Shown here: one piece after another, positions 34,692-45,782 of the stretch
How the letters are laid out: every line of letters begins with the position of its first letter
Position numbering within the stretch: position 1 is the first letter of the stretch
Assembly: GCA_037132135.1 (NCBI GenBank)
Contig: JBAXPR010000003.1
Span: forward strand, 1 to 64,000
Reading direction: 5' to 3'
Length of the DNA stretch: 64,000 nt
Origin: BOG-933 sp037132135
Lineage (GTDB): Bacteria > Pseudomonadota > Alphaproteobacteria > Azospirillales > Azospirillaceae
The notes under the pieces: model-generated
Told to the model about the DNA's origin: nothing
Database searches by the model: none
What the model saw: only the letters and a program-made list of their open reading frames with translations
Made by a program: the position numbers and the translations under genes

Positions 34692-35699
34692 ATGGGCGCG
34701 GTATTGAAGACAATGCTCCGGTGGTTTGCCGGAGCATTTTCTTTTGTTCTTGTGCTGGTGCTGGCGGCGGTCTGGCTCGGCGTCGAACTGCGGCGGCCGG
34801 GACCGCTGGCAGAGGACAAGACCATCGTGATTCAGCGCGGTGCCGGCGTCGGCTCGATCGGCCATACCCTGGCCGAGGCCGGGGTGGTCCGGGCGGCGCT
34901 GCTGTTTGAACTGGCGGCCGGGCTGGCGCGCTTTCGCGGCGAGCACCAGATGCGGGCCGGCGAATATGTCTTCGCCAAGGGCGAGAGCGTGCTCGGGATC
35001 GTCGAGCAGATGCTCCACGGCCGCACCCTGGTTCACCGCTTCAGTGTCATCGAGGGGGTGACGGTGGCCCAGGTGGTGACGGCGCTGCGGGCCGAACCGG
35101 CGCTGGCCGGCGAGATCGCCGAGGTGCCCGAGGATGGCAGCCTCTTGCCCGACACCTACCATTTTTCTCTTGGCGACGGCCGGGCGGCGCTGCTCCAGCG
35201 CATGCACGCGGCGATGACCGCCACCATCGCCGATCTCTGGTCGGGCCGGGCGGTCGGTTTGCCGCTCGAGACCCAGGGCGCGGCGGTGGTGCTGGCCTCG
35301 ATCGTCGAGAAGGAAACCGCCCAGCCCGGAGAACGCGCCCGCATTGCCGGGGTGTTTTACAATCGGCTGGCGTCAGGCATGCGCCTGCAGTCGGACCCGA
35401 CGGTGATCTATGCCCTGACCGGCGGCAAGGGACCGCTGGGGCGACCGCTCAGTCAGGCCGACTGGCATGTCGACTCGCCCTTCAACACCTATCAGATCGA
35501 CGGCCTGCCGCCGAAGCCGATCGGCAATCCTGGCCGGGCCAGCCTCTCGGCGGTGCTCAACCCCGAGCGCCACGAGTTCTTGTATTTCGTCGCCGACGGC
35601 AGCGGCGGTCACGCCTTCGCCAAGACCCTGGCCGAGCACAACCGCAACGTCGCCCACTGGCGCCAGCGTCAACGCGAGCACGAGCACGGCGGGCCGTGA
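34692..35699 (+). CDS. mltG: Endolytic murein transglycosylase MltG (YceG-like)
   Basis: A 335-aa inner-membrane protein. One N-terminal helix (about residues 9-28, FAGAFSFVLVLVLAAVWLGV) is followed by a LysM-like region and the YceG catalytic domain. The catalytic glutamate is in ASIVEKETAQPGERARIAGV, with MRLQSDPTVIYALTGG and FNTYQIDGLPPKPIGNPG. It cleaves nascent glycan strands. Position after fabF is common in alphaproteobacteria. Confidence 0.94.
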   Translation: MGAVLKTMLRWFAGAFSFVLVLVLAAVWLGVELRRPGPLAEDKTIVIQRGAGVGSIGHTLAEAGVVRAALLFELAAGLARFRGEHQMRAGEYVFAKGESVLGIVEQMLHGRTLVHRFSVIEGVTVAQVVTALRAEPALAGEIAEVPEDGSLLPDTYHFSLGDGRAALLQRMHAAMTATIADLWSGRAVGLPLETQGAAVVLASIVEKETAQPGERARIAGVFYNRLASGMRLQSDPTVIYALTGGKGPLGRPLSQADWHVDSPFNTYQIDGLPPKPIGNPGRASLSAVLNPERHEFLYFVADGSGGHAFAKTLAEHNRNVAHWRQRQREHEHGGP

Positions 35700-35709
35700 C
35701 GGCCGCGGC

Positions 35710-36168
35710 TCAGGGCCGCTTCTGGCGCTGGGGGTTGCGGACGATGCCGAACCAGTAATCCTCGATGCCGTGAATGGCGTGAAACAGCTTGTCGATGTCA
35801 ACCGGCTTGGTCACGAAGCCGGCGGCACCGAGGTCGTAAGTCTGCAGCACATCGTTTTCGACGTCGGAGGTGGTCAGCACCACCACCGGAATCCGGGCCA
35901 GCACCGGGTCGCTCTTGATCGCCTTCAAGGTTTCCCGGCCGTTCATCCGCGGCATGTTGAGGTCGAGCAGTACCAGATCGGGGGTTGGCGCCCGGCTGAA
36001 TTCGGGTTTGCTCCGGCGCAGGAAGGCCATCGCCTCCAAGCCGTCCTTGGCCTCGTGGCTGCGGCAGATGAAATGCCCGTCGGCGATCGCCGCCTTGATC
36101 AGCTCGATATCGCCCGGTTCGTCATCGACGATCAGAATCTCGAAGCTGCCGATATAGGTCTCAACCAT
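35710..36168 (-). CDS. Single-domain response regulator (Rcp1-like)
   Basis: A 152-aa receiver. Acidic residues are in EILIVDDEPGDIELI, the phospho-aspartate in LVLLDLNMPRMNGRE, the switch threonine in VVVLTTSD and the lysine in GFVTKPVDI. There is no output domain. It lies 5 bp after the HAMP-type kinase, whose likely partner it is, as in phytochrome-type kinase/Rcp1 pairs. Confidence 0.92.
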   Translation of the reverse strand: MVETYIGSFEILIVDDEPGDIELIKAAIADGHFICRSHEAKDGLEAMAFLRRSKPEFSRAPTPDLVLLDLNMPRMNGRETLKAIKSDPVLARIPVVVLTTSDVENDVLQTYDLGAAGFVTKPVDIDKLFHAIHGIEDYWFGIVRNPQRQKRP

Positions 36169-36173
36169 CGCCG

Positions 36174-37613
36174 TTACTCCGTTTCAGAGCCAAAGGTCAT
36201 CGATACCGCGGTCCCGCCATCCTCGCCGTCGATCACGCTAACCGTGCCGCCGGCCGCCTCGACGATCTTGCGAACCAGCGACAGCCCGATGCCGGTCCCG
36301 GGATGCTCGGCGTCGCTGTGCAGCCGCTCAAATACCCTGAACACCCGCTCGCGATATTCGGCGGGAATGCCGATGCCATTGTCGCTGACGATCACCGTGA
36401 CCTGATCCGGTGTCCGGGTGGCGCTGATCCTGAGATGCAGCGGCCGGTCGGCCCGGCGGTATTCGATGGCGTTGTCGAGCAGCGCCCGAAAGACGTCGGT
36501 CAGGCGGCTCTCGGCGAGGCGCAGCGGCGGCAGCGCGTCGGCCTCGACCGTCGCGCCGATCTCGGCCAGCCTCGCCGCGAGGTCGCGACGGGCCTGGGCG
36601 AAGGCGGCGTCGCTGTTGCACGGGGTCAGGCCGGGCTTGAGATGCTTGAGCGCGAGAAAGAGCTGGACATCCCGGATCAGCGCCCGGAGGCGCAGCGCGC
36701 CCTTCAGGATATAGGCCAGCGACGAGCGGGCGGTTTCGGCGCAGTCGGCCGGCAACTGCATCTGCAGCTTCTGGGCGAAGGCGTATTGCAGCCGCACCGG
36801 CTCTTGCAGATGGTGGGCCAGCACTTCGGAGAAGCGCTCCAGTTCCTCGTAGGAGGCCTTTTGTGCCCGGGTCATGGCGTTGAAGGCGGCAATCAGCCGC
36901 TGGACCTCGGGCGAGCCGCGCGGCCGCTGGTCTTCGGTGGTTTGACCGGCCTCGATCCGGCGCACTCGGGCATCGAGTTCCTTGAGCGGGTCGAGGGCCT
37001 GCCGCAGCACGATCATCAGGCACAGCAGCATACCGCCGCTGCTTAAGCCGAGCAGGCCGACGTAACTGGCGATACCGCTGACGATCTCCTGCTCGCGGCT
37101 CCGGGCGCTGACCTGGAGCCGGACCTCGCCATAGCTGCGCCCGCCGACCGCGATCCGTCTTTGCTCGGCGGGTTCGGGCAGGGCGAGCCAGGCGTGAACC
37201 AGTTCGGCGCCGGGGTAGGAGGGCAGGGGCATGGCCACCACCAGCGGTTTGCCGCGTTCCGGGCGCCAGGCCACCTCGGCGACCCCGGCCTGGCGGGAGA
37301 AGCGCTGGAGGGTCTGGGTGATGGTGGCGTAATCTCCGAGGATGGCGTATTCGGTCAGCATCGAGGCCAAGAGGTCGGCCTCGCGGCTGGCCTGATTGCG
37401 GAGGTCCTTGGAGTGGCCGCGAATGTCGTCGCTGATCAGCCAGGAGAACATCAGCAGGGCGCCGCCGCCGAGGCAGACCCCAAGCACGGTCGCGAGACGC
37501 ACGAACAGCGACAGCCGGCTCCAGCCCCGCGCCAGCGGCGCCGGCACTCCGTGTCTGATCAGTCTGGCGATCGAGGTCATCGGGCCGGCCATGGCTGTTC
37601 CTTCCGGGTCCAT
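36174..37613 (-). CDS. Membrane sensor histidine kinase with HAMP
   Basis: A 479-aa protein. A helix near residues 35-58 (LATVLGVCLGGGALLMFSWL), a short periplasmic domain and a second helix (YVGLLGLSSGGMLLCLMIVL) precede a HAMP region. The dimerisation domain has LAHHLQEPVRLQYAFA, a phytochrome-kinase-like H-box. The ATPase has DNGIGIPAEYRERVF and GTGIGLSLVRKIVEAAGG. Its ATG overlaps the stop of the PhnD-like gene (TAATG). It probably phosphorylates the adjacent regulator. Confidence 0.88.
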   Translation of the reverse strand: MDPEGTAMAGPMTSIARLIRHGVPAPLARGWSRLSLFVRLATVLGVCLGGGALLMFSWLISDDIRGHSKDLRNQASREADLLASMLTEYAILGDYATITQTLQRFSRQAGVAEVAWRPERGKPLVVAMPLPSYPGAELVHAWLALPEPAEQRRIAVGGRSYGEVRLQVSARSREQEIVSGIASYVGLLGLSSGGMLLCLMIVLRQALDPLKELDARVRRIEAGQTTEDQRPRGSPEVQRLIAAFNAMTRAQKASYEELERFSEVLAHHLQEPVRLQYAFAQKLQMQLPADCAETARSSLAYILKGALRLRALIRDVQLFLALKHLKPGLTPCNSDAAFAQARRDLAARLAEIGATVEADALPPLRLAESRLTDVFRALLDNAIEYRRADRPLHLRISATRTPDQVTVIVSDNGIGIPAEYRERVFRVFERLHSDAEHPGTGIGLSLVRKIVEAAGGTVSVIDGEDGGTAVSMTFGSETE

Positions 37614-38512
37614 TACTTGGGCAGCAGATCCAGCCGCGCGTTACGGTAGAACGTGAGATAGGACTGATAGTCGGCGTCGGTGGCGGTGACGTAGCTGACC
37701 GGCTTGATCCCGCCGGCCCGGGCGGCGCGGTTCAGCACCTCCTGGCCCTCGGGATCGCCGGCCATGCCGGCCAGGGCGTCGCGCAGCGCGCCGGCCACCG
37801 CATCGCTGACGGTTGGTCCGGCCATGATCGGGATATCGAGGAACGGGGGCGACGACCACAATACCCGGTAGCTCAGGCCCTCGCGGCGGGCGAAATCGGC
37901 CATCACCGCCGAGTTGACCGCCGCCGCCTCGGCCTGTCCCGCCTTCAGTTGGGCCATCGCCCCTTCCTGATTGCCGGCGAACAGCGGCTTGACCGTGATC
38001 CCGGCCTTGACCAGGGCATCGCCGGTGACCTGATAGCCAACAAAGGCGACCGGCGAGGGAAACAGCATCTCGCGGCCGGCGAGTTCGGCCAGGGTCCGCA
38101 CCGGCGAGCCGTCCAGCACCACGATCTGGCCGTGAATGGCCTCGGTGGCCGGGCGGGCGATCACCCGGAATCCCAACGCCTGCTTGTCGGGGGCGAAGAG
38201 ATTGTTCGAATAGATAAAATCGAAGTCGCCGCGGCTGGCCATGGTCACGGTCTCGGGCGCCGAGCGGCCAATCCGCAGTTCCAGGGCGAGGCCGGTGCGG
38301 GCGCTGAGGTGGGTCAGGATCGGATTCCAGTATTCGGCGGTCAGAGTCGGGCTGCGCTGACTGAGCACGCCGAAGGCCAGGGGCCGGTCCTCGGCCCTGG
38401 CCGCCGTCGCCCCGGCGATCATCAGCGCCCAGGCCATCAGCAAAGACAGGACGCGCTGCCGGGCCAAAGCCAGGCAGCGGCGGCGGCGGGCGCACGGCCG
38501 AAGCGGGGTCAT
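37613..38512 (-). CDS. PhnD-like periplasmic binding protein embedded among kinases
   Basis: A 299-aa protein with a signal peptide (about residues 19-41) and a PBP2/PhnD-type fold: LAFGVLSQRSPTLTAEYWNP, then DFDFIYSNNLFAPDKQA and AFVGYQVTGDALVKAG. PhnD relatives bind phosphonate, phosphite or other oxyanions. No transporter genes are present. It overlaps the kinases on both sides (ATGA and TAATG), so it is probably a periplasmic sensory subunit for them rather than part of an uptake system. Confidence 0.82.
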   Translation of the reverse strand: MTPLRPCARRRRCLALARQRVLSLLMAWALMIAGATAARAEDRPLAFGVLSQRSPTLTAEYWNPILTHLSARTGLALELRIGRSAPETVTMASRGDFDFIYSNNLFAPDKQALGFRVIARPATEAIHGQIVVLDGSPVRTLAELAGREMLFPSPVAFVGYQVTGDALVKAGITVKPLFAGNQEGAMAQLKAGQAEAAAVNSAVMADFARREGLSYRVLWSSPPFLDIPIMAGPTVSDAVAGALRDALAGMAGDPEGQEVLNRAARAGGIKPVSYVTATDADYQSYLTFYRNARLDLLPK

Positions 38513-41187
38513 GGTTGTTCTCCATCGGTTGCCGCCGGCCCCGGCTGGCGGGGCAGGGCGATCCAGAAGGTGCAGCCGGCATCGAGGCCGGACTCGACCC
38601 AGATGCGGCCGCCGTGATGGTCCATGATCTTGCGGCAGGCGGCGAGACCGATGCCGTTGCCCTCGTACTGCTCGCGCGAGACCAGCCGCTGGAAAATCTT
38701 GAACAGGCGGTCATGCTGCTCGGGATCGATGCCGATGCCGTTGTCGGTCACCGCGATCCGCCATTCGCCCTCCTGCTCCTCGGCCCGGATCGTCACCTCG
38801 GGCGGGCGCTCGGGGTGACGGAACTTCAGCGCGTTGCTGACCAGATTCTGGAACAGCCGCTCCAGCTCCGAGGGGTTGCCCTCGATCGCCGGCAGTGGCG
38901 ATGGCACGCTGACGCTGGCTCCGGTCTCGGCAATCGGGCCGGCCAGGGTATCGAGGGCGCGGGCGAGGGAGTCGTCAAGGCTGACCGGCTCGGGCGCGCC
39001 CGAAATGCGGCCGATGCGGGAGTAATCCAGCAGGTCCTTGATCATCTGGTCCATCCGCTGGGCGCCGTCGACCGCGAACCGGATGTATTTCTCCTCGTCC
39101 GGCCCGAGCCGGGCTTTCAGAGTCTTGGTCAGCAGGCCGAGATAGCCGCTGATCATGCGCAGCGGCTGGCGCAGATCGTGGGAGGCGACATAGGCGAACC
39201 GCTCAAGGTCGGCGTTGGAGCGGCGGAGGTCGGCCTCCAGCGCCTTGAAGCTGGAAATATCCTGAGCGATGGCGACGAAGCCGCCGGCCCTGCCCTCGGC
39301 GTCCGGGATGGCGCTGATCGAGAGCAGCACCGGTAATCGCGTGCGGGAGCGGCCTAGCAGGGTCCACTCGGATACCACCGGGGCGCCGCCGGCCAGCGCC
39401 CCGGCGCACAGAACCTGGAAGCCCGAGAGGTCGGGCCGGCCGGCCGGCGCGTCTCCGGTGGCGGCTTGCCGCGCCCGGCGCGCGATCTCCTCGGGATCGA
39501 GAAACAGGACTGGAGTCGCACGGCCGACCACCTCGGCGGCGCGATAGCCAAGCCAGCGTTCGGCGGTAGAATTGAAGAGGGTGATCGTGCCGTCGACGTT
39601 GGTGGTGATGATCGCGATGCCGGCGGCGTCGAGCAGGGCGCGCTGGAACGACAGCAACTGCCGGGTTTCCCGCTCGGCCTGCCGGCGATCACTGATGTCG
39701 TGGACCACGGAATAGAGCAGTTGCCGGCCTTCGATGACGAACGGCCCGGAATGCACCTCGACATCGCGGACCTCGCCCGAGGCCAGCCGATGGCGGAAAA
39801 AGAACTGGCTGCGGCGCTCCGCCTTCGCCTGCCGCATCTCATCCAGGATCGCCTCGGGGCTGAGGGTGTTGATCTGATCGATCCGCATCCCCTTCAGAGT
39901 GTCCTTGCTCCAGCCATAGTATCGGGTGGCGGCGATATTGGCGTCGATGATCTGGCCGCTGGTGGGATCGATCAGAATTTCCACCGCCTTGCTGTTTTCG
40001 AACAGCTCGTAATAGAGGCCTTCGCGAGCCTTGAGTTCATGATGGGACGCCTTCAGCGCCTGTTCGGAGGCCGCGATCCGGGCATGAAGGGCGTTGAAGG
40101 CGGAGAGCAGGCCGCCGATTTCATTGGCGCCGATATCGGTGAGCGGCTGAAACGGCAGGCGGCCGTCGGCCATCGCCTCAATGGTGGCGGTGGCGCGGGC
40201 CAGCGGCCGGAAGGCGACGACCAGCACCATCCAGAGCCCCGCCAGCGACAGCGCGGTAAAGAGGATTACGGCGTCGATTATCCAGGACACGATCTCGGTG
40301 ATCGGTCGGAAGGCTTCGCCGAGCGGCACCCGGGTGACCAGAATCCAGCGGGTGTACGGGATCGGATGGCCGGAGATCAGCTCAATGGCGCCATCAGGGC
40401 CGGTTGCCGGTTCGGAGCCCTGATAGCCGGCGGCGAAGCGGTCGAGCAGCGGCACCGCTCTGGGCGCCGGCACCAGCACCTCGGCCCGTCCCGACGCCAC
40501 CACGATCTGGCCGATGGCCGGCGCATAGATGAAGATGCCGCCGCCGGTGCCGATCCGGTAGTCGATCACCCGGCCGAGGAAGTTGTGCTGCTCCACCCGG
40601 ATCACGCCGAGCAGGACCGCGATCACCCGGCCGTCGCCGCCGCGGACCGGCACCACCATGGCACAGGCCGGGGTTGCCGGTGCCGACGGCCGGTAGGGCT
40701 CGGTCAGGAGGGTCTTGCCGGTGGCGAAGGTCTCGGCGGTCAGGGCCTGGAGCGCGGCCGCCGGCAGCCCGGGCTGAAAGCCCGCCGAGCGGGCCAGGAC
40801 CCGGCCATCCGCGGCGGTTACCGCCAGGCCGCCGGTAAAAAAGCTGAGAATGCCGGTGCGATTGGCCAAAAACGCTTCAAGGGCGGCGGCGTCGCCGGCT
40901 TTCGCGCCCTCGACCATGCCATCGGTGACCAGGGCCGCGACCCGGTCGACCGCGGTGATCTGGAGCGCGATCTTCTCGCCAAGTTCGAGCGCCAGGGTCT
41001 GGGTCAGGGTCAATTGGTCGGCGGCCAGCACGCGCTCCAACCGGTCATGCAGGCCCGACATCATGACGGTAACAAGAGCGGCACTCATTGCCAGGACCAT
41101 GCCGCCATAACCGCAGGCGATCCGGACCTTGAGGGAGGCCGAACCGGGGAGACGGCACCGGGCCGATCGGGGATGGGGCTGGGTCAT
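38509..41187 (-). CDS. Cache-HAMP-PAS sensor histidine kinase
   Basis: An 892-aa kinase. N-terminal helix (about residues 20-45) and a large periplasmic Cache domain are followed by a second helix around IIDAVILFTALSLAGLWMVL. HAMP and two PAS domains (about 430-540 and 550-670) come next. HisKA has FAYVASHDLRQPLRMISGYL and the ATPase has DNGIGIDPEQHDRLFKIFQ. ATG 41187 is chosen; it follows a clear upstream gap. The stop overlaps the PhnD-like gene by 4 nt. Confidence 0.9.
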   Translation of the reverse strand: MTQPHPRSARCRLPGSASLKVRIACGYGGMVLAMSAALVTVMMSGLHDRLERVLAADQLTLTQTLALELGEKIALQITAVDRVAALVTDGMVEGAKAGDAAALEAFLANRTGILSFFTGGLAVTAADGRVLARSAGFQPGLPAAALQALTAETFATGKTLLTEPYRPSAPATPACAMVVPVRGGDGRVIAVLLGVIRVEQHNFLGRVIDYRIGTGGGIFIYAPAIGQIVVASGRAEVLVPAPRAVPLLDRFAAGYQGSEPATGPDGAIELISGHPIPYTRWILVTRVPLGEAFRPITEIVSWIIDAVILFTALSLAGLWMVLVVAFRPLARATATIEAMADGRLPFQPLTDIGANEIGGLLSAFNALHARIAASEQALKASHHELKAREGLYYELFENSKAVEILIDPTSGQIIDANIAATRYYGWSKDTLKGMRIDQINTLSPEAILDEMRQAKAERRSQFFFRHRLASGEVRDVEVHSGPFVIEGRQLLYSVVHDISDRRQAERETRQLLSFQRALLDAAGIAIITTNVDGTITLFNSTAERWLGYRAAEVVGRATPVLFLDPEEIARRARQAATGDAPAGRPDLSGFQVLCAGALAGGAPVVSEWTLLGRSRTRLPVLLSISAIPDAEGRAGGFVAIAQDISSFKALEADLRRSNADLERFAYVASHDLRQPLRMISGYLGLLTKTLKARLGPDEEKYIRFAVDGAQRMDQMIKDLLDYSRIGRISGAPEPVSLDDSLARALDTLAGPIAETGASVSVPSPLPAIEGNPSELERLFQNLVSNALKFRHPERPPEVTIRAEEQEGEWRIAVTDNGIGIDPEQHDRLFKIFQRLVSREQYEGNGIGLAACRKIMDHHGGRIWVESGLDAGCTFWIALPRQPGPAATDGEQP

Positions 41188-41221
41188 GGGCCGGATCGTC
41201 CGCTGGCGGTGAAAGCCGGAG

Positions 41222-43183
<1,962 letters not shown>

Positions 43184-43484
43184 GTCCGTTCATTCAGTGG
43201 CGACGGCGATCCCGGATGTCGACAGCTTCGACGTTGTTCCGTATCGCCGCCGGAGCCATGATCCCAATATCGCATCAGTGATTATAAAATACCGGCTAAG
43301 TTGGTCCTGGCTTCGGACCCCGGCGTCCGCTGTCGGGATTGCCCGCCTGTCTGCTGACGAGAATTAATTACGCGAAAAATACCTCGAAAATGCAAACATT
43401 TCCTTTCGGGGGCCGGCGCGACCCTTGTCGCCATCGGCGGCAAAACGTCGCAATCGCAGAGGCCCCGGTGGCGATGGCGACGTC
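43184..43484. other. Intergenic region upstream of the five-gene signalling operon
   Basis: A perfect TATAAT on the minus strand (plus 43281-43286) lies about 100 bp before the hybrid kinase start and is the best promoter candidate, although no good -35 box is seen 17 bp away. The part nearest the chemoreceptor gene is AT-rich around 43355-43410. No gene or terminator with a T-run is evident. Confidence 0.4.
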
Positions 43485-45470
43485 TCAGGCGGCCTGGTTC
43501 CTGACGAGGTGGCTGAACTCGGTTTCATCGTGGAGCGACCGGTCGAACTGGACGTGCAGGCCGCCATCCTCATTGATCACCCGGAACGGGACCGGCTCCG
43601 GCAGGCCGGAGATCGTGATCGCGCCGGTGGCGCCCGGGCTGAGGCTGAGGCCCTGAAGCTCGGCGCCGGTCTTCGAGAGATTCGAGACCCGCGCGGTGTG
43701 GCTCTGGCCGTGAACCAGGGCGGTGGCCGGAATGTCGACGGTATGCCGGGGGGCCTGACGGCGATTGGCCTCCTTGGTCGAGGTGCGCACCGCTTGCACC
43801 AGGACGTTGCGCAGGTGAGAGACACCCTCGGCGACCGAGCCTGCGACCTCGCAGACCGCCATCGCCGAATTCATCGTGGTCTGGGCGTCCATGGCCACCT
43901 GCTCGATGCGCCGGGACACTTCCTGGGCCGCGCTCGCGGTCTCGTTGACGTTGCGCGCGATCTCGTGGGTGACCGCGCTCTCCTGCTCGATGGCGGCGGC
44001 GACCGAACTGGAGGTCTCATCGATCTGGGCGATTTGAGCGGCGATCTCGGTGACCGCCGCCACCGCCGCGGCGGTGATCGACTGGACCTCGGCGATGACG
44101 CGGGTGATTTCGTCGGTGGCCTTGGCGGTCTGCCCGGCCAGGCCCTTGACCTCGCTGGCGACCACGGCGAAGCCCTTGCCGGCGACGCCGGCGCGCGCCG
44201 CCTCAATGGTGGCGTTGAGGGCCAGCAGATTGGTCTGGCCGGCGATGGCGGCAATCAGCTTGGCGAAATCGCTGATCCGGCCGACGGCGGCACTGAGCGA
44301 GCGGATGGTGTCCTGGGTGGTACGGCTGGTTTCGACTGAGACCCGGGTCGCAGCGCCGGCCTGACTCACCTGACGGCTGATCTCTCCGATGGCCGCGGTG
44401 AGTTCGTCGCAGGCGCTGGCCACCGTTTCGGCGTTGGTCAGGGTCTGGCGCGCCGCCGAGGCCACTTCGTCGGAGTTGGTGCCGACCCGGAGCGCGATCG
44501 CCGCCATGCTCTGGGATTTGGCGGTCATGGCATCGGTCTGAGCGGCGACCACGGTGACCGCGTTGCGGCTTTCCTCCTCGATGGTATCGGCCATCCGGGC
44601 CAGGGCGTTGGTCCGCTGGGCCTCGGCGGCGGCCCGGTGATGCTCCTGGTCGGCGCGCATCCGGTCCATTTCCAGGGCCGTATCCTTGAACACCCGGACC
44701 GCCGCCACCATGGTGCCGATCTCGTCGCGGGTGCCGGCATCGGGCAGGGTGACCGAGAGATCGCCGGCGGCGAGGCGGTTCATCACCTCTGTCACCCGGT
44801 TGACCGCACGGGCGATCACGGTGCTGGCCAGCACCGTGATGATCGCCGAACCGGCCAGGGCCAGGGAGAAAATCAGGATGAAGGCCTGAAGGGCGGTGTG
44901 GGTGGCCTCCTGGGTCGCGGCGTAGAGCCGGTCAGTTTGCCGCTTCTGGTAATCGGCCCAGCGGGTAACCGCGGCCTCGGAGGCGGTATAGCGCCGTTCG
45001 GCTTCGGAAAGCAGGGTGGTGGCCATCGCCGGGTCGGCGTCGATCATGTCGACGGTTTCGCGCACCGCCTTGACATAGGCGCCGGCGCCGGCTTCGACCT
45101 GGGTCACCATCGCGGCTTCCTCGTCGTCGTAGCGGTAGTCGCGCCGCAGCGTCGCCACCGCCTCATCGATGGTCTTGAGTTCGGCCACGGTGGCGGCAAG
45201 CAGCGCCGCGACCTTTTCCTCCTTGACGCCGACGCTCTGCCAGTTGAGGGCTTTGTAGAGGCCGACGTTGACCATCATCACCGCCGTTTTCAGGTCGCTG
45301 ATCTTCCCCTTCTTGGCCATCGCGGTGCCATAAAGGTAGTCGAGGGCCTCGCCCTGGGATGATATGGTCCTGAAGGACATCGCACCGATCCCGAGCATCG
45401 CGAGCAGGATCAGCGACGGGGCGATGAACAGCTTCGTCCGCAGTCTCAGATTGAGAAAGAGCCGGATCAT
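43485..45470 (-). CDS. Methyl-accepting chemotaxis protein with C-terminal PilZ domain
   Basis: A 661-aa receptor. A first membrane helix (TKLFIAPSLILLAMLGIGAM) is followed by a helical periplasmic domain. A second helix (LQAFILIFSLALAGSAIITV), HAMP and the signalling domain come next. The hairpin tip reads LIAAIAGQTNLLALNATIEA. The C-terminus is a PilZ domain with the c-di-GMP motifs RRQAPR and NLSKTGAEL. It would couple ligand sensing and second-messenger level to CheA. ATG 45470 is chosen; the longer frame lacks a hydrophobic start. Confidence 0.92.
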   Translation of the reverse strand: MIRLFLNLRLRTKLFIAPSLILLAMLGIGAMSFRTISSQGEALDYLYGTAMAKKGKISDLKTAVMMVNVGLYKALNWQSVGVKEEKVAALLAATVAELKTIDEAVATLRRDYRYDDEEAAMVTQVEAGAGAYVKAVRETVDMIDADPAMATTLLSEAERRYTASEAAVTRWADYQKRQTDRLYAATQEATHTALQAFILIFSLALAGSAIITVLASTVIARAVNRVTEVMNRLAAGDLSVTLPDAGTRDEIGTMVAAVRVFKDTALEMDRMRADQEHHRAAAEAQRTNALARMADTIEEESRNAVTVVAAQTDAMTAKSQSMAAIALRVGTNSDEVASAARQTLTNAETVASACDELTAAIGEISRQVSQAGAATRVSVETSRTTQDTIRSLSAAVGRISDFAKLIAAIAGQTNLLALNATIEAARAGVAGKGFAVVASEVKGLAGQTAKATDEITRVIAEVQSITAAAVAAVTEIAAQIAQIDETSSSVAAAIEQESAVTHEIARNVNETASAAQEVSRRIEQVAMDAQTTMNSAMAVCEVAGSVAEGVSHLRNVLVQAVRTSTKEANRRQAPRHTVDIPATALVHGQSHTARVSNLSKTGAELQGLSLSPGATGAITISGLPEPVPFRVINEDGGLHVQFDRSLHDETEFSHLVRNQAA

Positions 45471-45782
45471 TGCGCGGTTCCCTTCATTGACACTCCTGGC
45501 CGCCCGGTTCGAACAGAGCTGGCGGGCCACCGTATCACTTCGCCCCCATCATCGACTATATGCGCCACAGCCCCGGATGATGTCTCCAACTTTCTTCGGG
45601 CAGAGAGCGCTGTTACCGGCGCTTCCGCTTATAGGATCAGTGAGTTTATAATAAACCCGGCCGCTCTTGGTGGCCTTGGCGGGGTCAAATAGTTGCTGAC
45701 CACTGGCCGCCGTCCTCGAAATCTTTGGTTTCTCCTCCCCGACGGAACAAGCCGCTTGGGAGTGCAGGGGCCGGGTGTCCGG
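45471..45782. other. Intergenic region with no gene seen
   Basis: This 312-bp gap separates two minus-strand genes. It must hold the chemoreceptor promoter and the 3' end of the GGDEF-EAL transcript. I see no convincing promoter boxes, RNA gene or T-run terminator in it; the middle (45640-45660) is locally AT-rich. Confidence 0.4.
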